Source: Anolis sagrei
Taxonomy: Eukaryota; Chordata; Lepidosauria; Squamata; Anolidae
Assembly (NCBI RefSeq): GCF_037176765.1
Contig: NC_090028.1
Location: 20,781,234-20,845,233, forward strand
Direction of reading: 5' to 3'
DNA: 64,000 bases
This document shows, piece by piece, positions 36,401 to 43,054 of this stretch; positions within the stretch are counted from its first letter, which is position 1; each line of letters begins with the position of its first letter. The position numbers were made by a program, and so were the translations under genes. The notes beneath the pieces were generated by a model that was given only the letters and a program-made list of their open reading frames with translations, had not been told where the DNA came from and did no database searches.

Positions 36401-37353
36401 TAAAATAAATCTCTGCCCAACTGTTCTTCAACACAAAACATTGCAAATTTTAGGTTTCCATAAAAATCAACATACCTCATTATACCATATTTCTAGATAC
36501 TTGGATACAATCACAATCCATGGGATATGGCTGTGTTCCTGTGAATGCAAATGTAAACCAGGTATAGTAAAAGAAAAATTAGAAGCCATATTGCTGTGTG
36601 AACTAAGTTCAACACACAAATGAAGAAATAGGTAAAGAACTGCTTTCAACAATGTTCATGTAATTTACAGCATATTTTATATATCCATATATTAATGTCT
36701 TAAGAGCTTATATGTGACTTTGCAAATTAGGCCAGCACCAGAAATTGATAGGCTGTACCCTTTATGAAAATATCCCAATTGTAAGAATAGCTATATGTTT
36801 GTCATTTTTTTAATTGAATCTGCCTTGAGCTGACAGCTTTGGCTTGGCAAATATGTGAAGAAGACAGCCCTGTGGTAAAGGAATTTATTTTAAAAAGCAT
36901 AACTCATTTTTTCCCTAAAACAAATACATTTACCACAATTTTACACAGTAGATGCATTAAAATATTATATGCAACAAAACAATTTTCACTCCATATGTGG
37001 CATGTATTAATATGTGTTTTTATGACTGTGTTTTAACTAATGTATGTTTTAATATGTGCTTTTATAGATGTCTTTGACAGTATTGTGCTCCACCTGAAGT
37101 CAAAAGGAGAGGCAGACAATAAATAATAATAACAGAGAGATTCCATCTGAACATTAGGAAGAGCTTCCTGACTGTGAGAGCTGTTCAGCAGTGGAACTCT
37201 CTGCCCCGGAGTGTGGTGGTTGCTCCTTCTTCGGAAGCTTTTAAACAGAGGCTGAATGGCCATCTGTCAGGGGTGCTTTGAATGCAATATTCCTGCTTCT
37301 TGGCAGGGGGTTGGACTAGATGGCCCATGAGGTATCTTCCAACTCTATGATTC

Positions 37354-37399
<46 letters not shown>

Positions 37400-40300
37400 T
37401 AAATGCATAGAAAATGCAAGTTTGCCATCCCCCACTTCTTAAAGATATTTTAAAACAAAAATATAATGGGTGCAGTCTGTAATCTTAAATATAATTGCTA
37501 ATCTCATCTTGATTAAACATGATGAACACATTGCTAAATGGTAAAGCAACACTTAGGAAAATCCTACTTAATCAAGGAATATATTCTAGTTGGAACTCTT
37601 CTAGTACAGCAGTTCTCAAACTGTGGGTTGCGACCCCTTTGGGGGTCAAACAACCTTTTCACAGGGGTTGCCTAAGACCACTGGAAAATAATTTTATGGT
37701 TGAGGATCACCACAACATGAGGAACGGTCACAGCATTAGGAAAGTTGAGAACTCCTGTTCTAGAAGAAATCCATGAACTGTCACGAAAATCTACTTGTTG
37801 TTATTGTTTATTCATTCAGTTGCTTCCAACTCTTTGTAAACTCATGAACCAGCCCACACCAGAGCTCCCTGTCAGCCGTGGCCACCCCCAGCTGCTAAAT
37901 AGAATGACAATACCAACCTTTTTTTCCATATGATCCAAATCAAAAGACTGAATATGCTCCTTCAGTTCTGGAAATGGATTGTCAAGTCTCAAGTCATCCA
38001 AAGCATTATCTGGGTGAGATTCTACAACTATTAAAATATTACATAAAAAATAATTAGAAACCAAATTGGAAGTTGACATCAAACTTCACATCTGATGTGT
38101 ATTATTGCTTCAGGAAATTATGTCAGACAAACAGCCATGTTTGTATACTTTGAAAACACACTCCTTCATGGCTTTTTAACATCATTTCCTGAATTGACAA
38201 CATAATATGATACAATCACCAGAAAATGGCACAGAATGGAAATTTAAAATCAAGTCAGTCTTACACATCGGCACTGGATTATATAGTTTATACAACAAAC
38301 TAAATATATTATCTTCTGGGATATACAATCACCATTACGTATATGCAAAATATCTGACAAACTAGCAATATATAATTAAAAATGCCATTTATCAAAGTAA
38401 CTTCAATACTAACAAAAAACCCTTAATATTAAATACATTTTACCTGAATGTTCTTTAATAATAATTCTCATATATCCTATTAATCCATAAGTCCTACAAA
38501 CCAACAGTGGAATGTCATAATTCCAGAGAACTTCAGCAAGCCGGAGTAATGTGCTGAAAAGTGTCAAAAAATGTATCAGATACAAAGCACAATCAATGGA
38601 AAAAAACATGTACTGATTAATATTATTTTGCAAATGGTTATGCATTACCAACATTACAAACTGTTTTCTACTGCCATGTAATATCTAGCATAAGATACAA
38701 CCTAAATTCTATTGTTACTCCTGGCAAAATTGACTTATTGGATCAAATGGATTTATGAAGTGCTGACTCACTATTCAACAACTGAGTCAATGGGTCTACT
38801 CTAGACCCAGTGGCAACAAACCATCAAGATTTCATCTAATGTACACAAAATACAGGGTTAGTCAAAATGCATAGGCCAATAAGCCATTCAATTGAATGGC
38901 TTATTGGCCTATGCATTTTGACTAACCCTGTATACATAGTGATCATTTATATCATTTATATTGTTTACATTTTGCTCGGCATGTTATATTGATATTCCTC
39001 ATGGCTGTTTAAATTATTTCTAGTCTCCTTTTAATTCAGCTGTTAATATATGAGCTTCAGCAAAGCCCATGTTTCAGATTAGGGAGCTCCTACTGGTCTT
39101 GGGCAGAGGAAAGTACAGAAACATTAGGTAAATGAATTATAGGACAGATACCCGAAAAGTAATTATATATTTCAGTTTTTCCTGACTCTCAAGATCTAGA
39201 TTATTCTGCCAGCCCACCATTGAGTCTTGTAGTGTTGCTACTGGATACCAGTAGCAAGACTTTCCCTCCAAGAATAAAGGAAAACATATTAAAATCAAAC
39301 TTAAAATTATTGCTTACCTCTCTGGAAGCTGAGTTGTAATCACTACATTAAATCGACAAAAAAATGAGGCATCATTGTCTAGAAGTTTATCTGGATCCTT
39401 GAGAAGGCATGAAAGACATGAACATCAGACCATTATGCACAAACCTAACATGATTTTTTAAAAATTTTCATTATTTATTCTCCTAATATGGGGCTCAATG
39501 AGACTTTCAAGGTTTAAAACAAGATAGAACTAAAAACCGATAATATAACCTCATAATAAAAAAATTAAAACACAATTAGATGAGCCATCATGTTAAAACA
39601 CCATTAATATAAAATATAGAATTATTAAAAGACATTCCTCACCCCTTTAAAATTGCATTCAATAAGACCACCCTGCAATGTCATACAGCACATACAAGCT
39701 GTAGTGTTAAGAGGGAACACCAGCTGACACAAGCCCATTTAGTGGCAGAATACAATGCTATCATATGACAGTGTGTCTGTATGCAGACATGTGTGCTTGG
39801 AAGAGGGGAACAATTATACAAATCAACTGGCTCAAAAATAAATACTTACAATACTTTAGCCACATTGTGCAACTGAGGTATGGACATGTAACCTATTTCT
39901 TTGAATTACCCCACCCCCACCTAAAAAAAAAAATCTAATACACTCATGTGTACAAACATATTTGATACAAACCTCTTCAACAAAATGTCCTGACACTTCA
40001 TTATTCAATTCTTGTAACAATTCTGTGGCACACTGGGCACGATTCTGTTGAAAAATAATAATCTGATGGGTCAAATTAGCATGGCTATGGTCCAAGGCAC
40101 ACTTAGTTGGGGGTAAATTCCCATTGATATTATTTTTATGCCGATACTATAAAAATAAATTGCACATTCTAATTCCCAACTCCTTGTTTTTGCACAGGTA
40201 TAGTTTTTTAACTGTATGCATTGGCTGAAAAGGTATGACTAGAATTGCCATAATGCTTGTAGGTGTGAATTGAGGCTGCCTAAGATCTTGATAGATTTCT

Positions 40301-43021
40301 AGTGATGTCATAGGATGTTCCAAGTTAAACACAAAGCTCTTACAATGAAAGTTTGTAATCCAATCTGGTGATACATACACCACCTTCCCTCCCTCCTATT
40401 CCGCCATCCTATCCCTGCCAGCAGTCGATAAAACAGTGTGCAGCCAGGCCCAGCCATCCTACCAATACAGGTATTTTTGTGTGTATTTAATAGCTTGAGG
40501 GCCTAGAGAGACCTGCAGTTTTCCCATTTTCCCAGGTGTCTTATGCCCCCAAGCTCCACGATAGTGGAGTGTCTTCTGTATAACCTTCTTTATATCGGTG
40601 TGGATCTGTAAGGGCGTCAACCGCACTTACGTTGTGTGATCTATAATTTTCCCTGGTGTCTTGTGCCCCCAACCCCTATGAAAGTGGAGTGACTTCTGTA
40701 TAACCTTCTTTGTATCGGTGTGGGTCTGTGAGAGTGTCAACAGCACTTACACAATGTGATCTATAATAAAACCTCATTATAGAAACTGATGGCATCTTAG
40801 CTGCAATCCAATAGATTCAAAGCCATGGTCCATGGATGAGTGCCCATGCACAAGCCAGCATTGGAAATCCCAGGATAATTTTGGTACTAATTCCTGGCCC
40901 ATTTGGGGAAAAAAAACTATCAGACTTCACAGAAAACTATGGAAGCACTGCTAAAGACCATTGCTTCTTAAATTGTGGATCATAACCTCAAATGGGGACC
41001 CCTTAGCTTAGTGGTTCACAACCTGTGGGTCTCCAGGTGTTTTGGCCTACAACTCCCAGAAATCCCAGCCACTTTACCACTTGTTAGGATTTCTGGGAGT
41101 TTAAGGTCAAAACATCTGGGGACCCACAGGTTGAGAAACACTGTCTTAGCTCAACGTTGGGGTCCCTAAAATTTAACAACAGTAAAAGGTTTCTGAAGGC
41201 CATTTACACAAAACTGTTAGCAACAACATGCAGTGTTTACTTCATAATTTTTTTCAACTATACTCCACAAAAAAGGATAATCAGCCTGTTTAACAAGTCT
41301 TGCAAATACTGATTTCAATAAACGTTTGGTTTTTATACCTATTTTATATCTCTATATACCTGGGGTCACAAAAATTATCAGGTGGAAAGGGGTTGCAAGT
41401 AGAAAAGTTTAAGCCCTGCTATAGCCCACAACTTCTTAAACTCTGGGTCCTGACCCCAAATGGGGTCCCCTTAGCTCAGTGCTGGGATCCTGAAAAATTT
41501 GGCAACAGTAAGTTTTCTGAAAACCACCTAGAGGTTGTTTGAGGCATTTACATGAACCTGTTGTACAGTGTTTACAGAGGATTCTACAAAAGATGCTTCA
41601 GCTGTACTTCATAAAAAGGAAAATCAGCCTGTTTAGCATGGCTTACAATCTGTTATCAGTATATGTTCAATTTGTATATGTATTCTATATACCTGGGTTC
41701 ACATACACATTTCTCAGGAGGAATGGGGTCCTGAGTGGAAAAGTTTTAAAAGTCCTGTTATAGACATCTGCCAAAGAGTAATTCCCAATCGATTCATTTT
41801 TCTAAGTAGGTGTATGTGTGTATATATGCTATCACATTACTAATAGTAACAAGACTATATTTATATTCCACCCTATCTCCCTGAAGGGACTCAGGGCGGA
41901 TTCCAAACATAAAAGGCAAACATTCAATGCCCGAATACAACAACAATACATCCATAGTAATAAAATTTGGCAACCCGATATATAAAAACAAATTATGACT
42001 TAACAACTAAAATTAAATAAAAAACTGAATTGAATTAAATTATAAAATAAAATAAATCTAGCCTGTTATATCAGACATAACAGATTCTGCGCCAAACATA
42101 ACCCTTCATTATGAAAAAGCAAGGAATATTTATTTCATCAACTGAATTATATATATCACGTCTTCAACAAATCACACATAGAAAAACTTACCTGCCCAAT
42201 ATTGCTTCTTTGCAGAAAAAAACTAAAAGAAAAAAAAATGACATTCCTTTAGAGCTGTATTGTGATAAAATATTTTTAAAATTAAACATTCATCTCATAT
42301 AAAATGCCTATCCCTGCACCTGTATTTTTAGGATTCTAAAGGATTCCCGGCAAAAGTATGATAGCTGGGACCAAGTGCTGGTAGTGCTATGCTGGTTGCG
42401 TAATGCGGCTCTGAATTAGAGAAGGGAACACGTGTGCCAGACAGCGCACCGAGAGACGCAGCTGCGGCAGTATACCAGTGAAGTAATGTAACGCAGGTGG
42501 GATAGGATAACAGTGAAGTAATGTAAGAGTGATTGGAATTGATTCATTTTTCACCACTGCTTGTATTTGTCCTCTCCTTTCTATCCTGTTTTCCAATGCA
42601 GCAACGTTTTTGAACGTGTTTGCATATGATCTCCGGATAGCCTACATCAGTATGCTTGGCTGTTTCCCCCCCCCCCCCCCGCTGCTTCTACTGAACTACC
42701 TTGTTGACTCTGTCGTAGCTGCATCTCTCACTACGTGCAGTCTCTCATGCATATGGTGCTGTGTCTGGTGCACGTGTTCCCTTCTCTAATTCAGAGCCAC
42801 GTTACGCAACCAGCGCAGCACTACCAGCACTAGGTCCCAGCTATCACACTTTTGCCTGATTCCCTGCCCCCAAATCAATATTTTGAATCTTCAAATAAAA
42901 TGTAAATACTGCCTTATCCAAAAATCTACTGTGGAAGGAGTCATGTTAATTTATAAAACCAAAACCAACAAAGATTATTGTGGCACATTAAAAAACCATC
43001 TGATTGAAGTGATCATACGCC

Positions 43022-43054
<33 letters not shown>

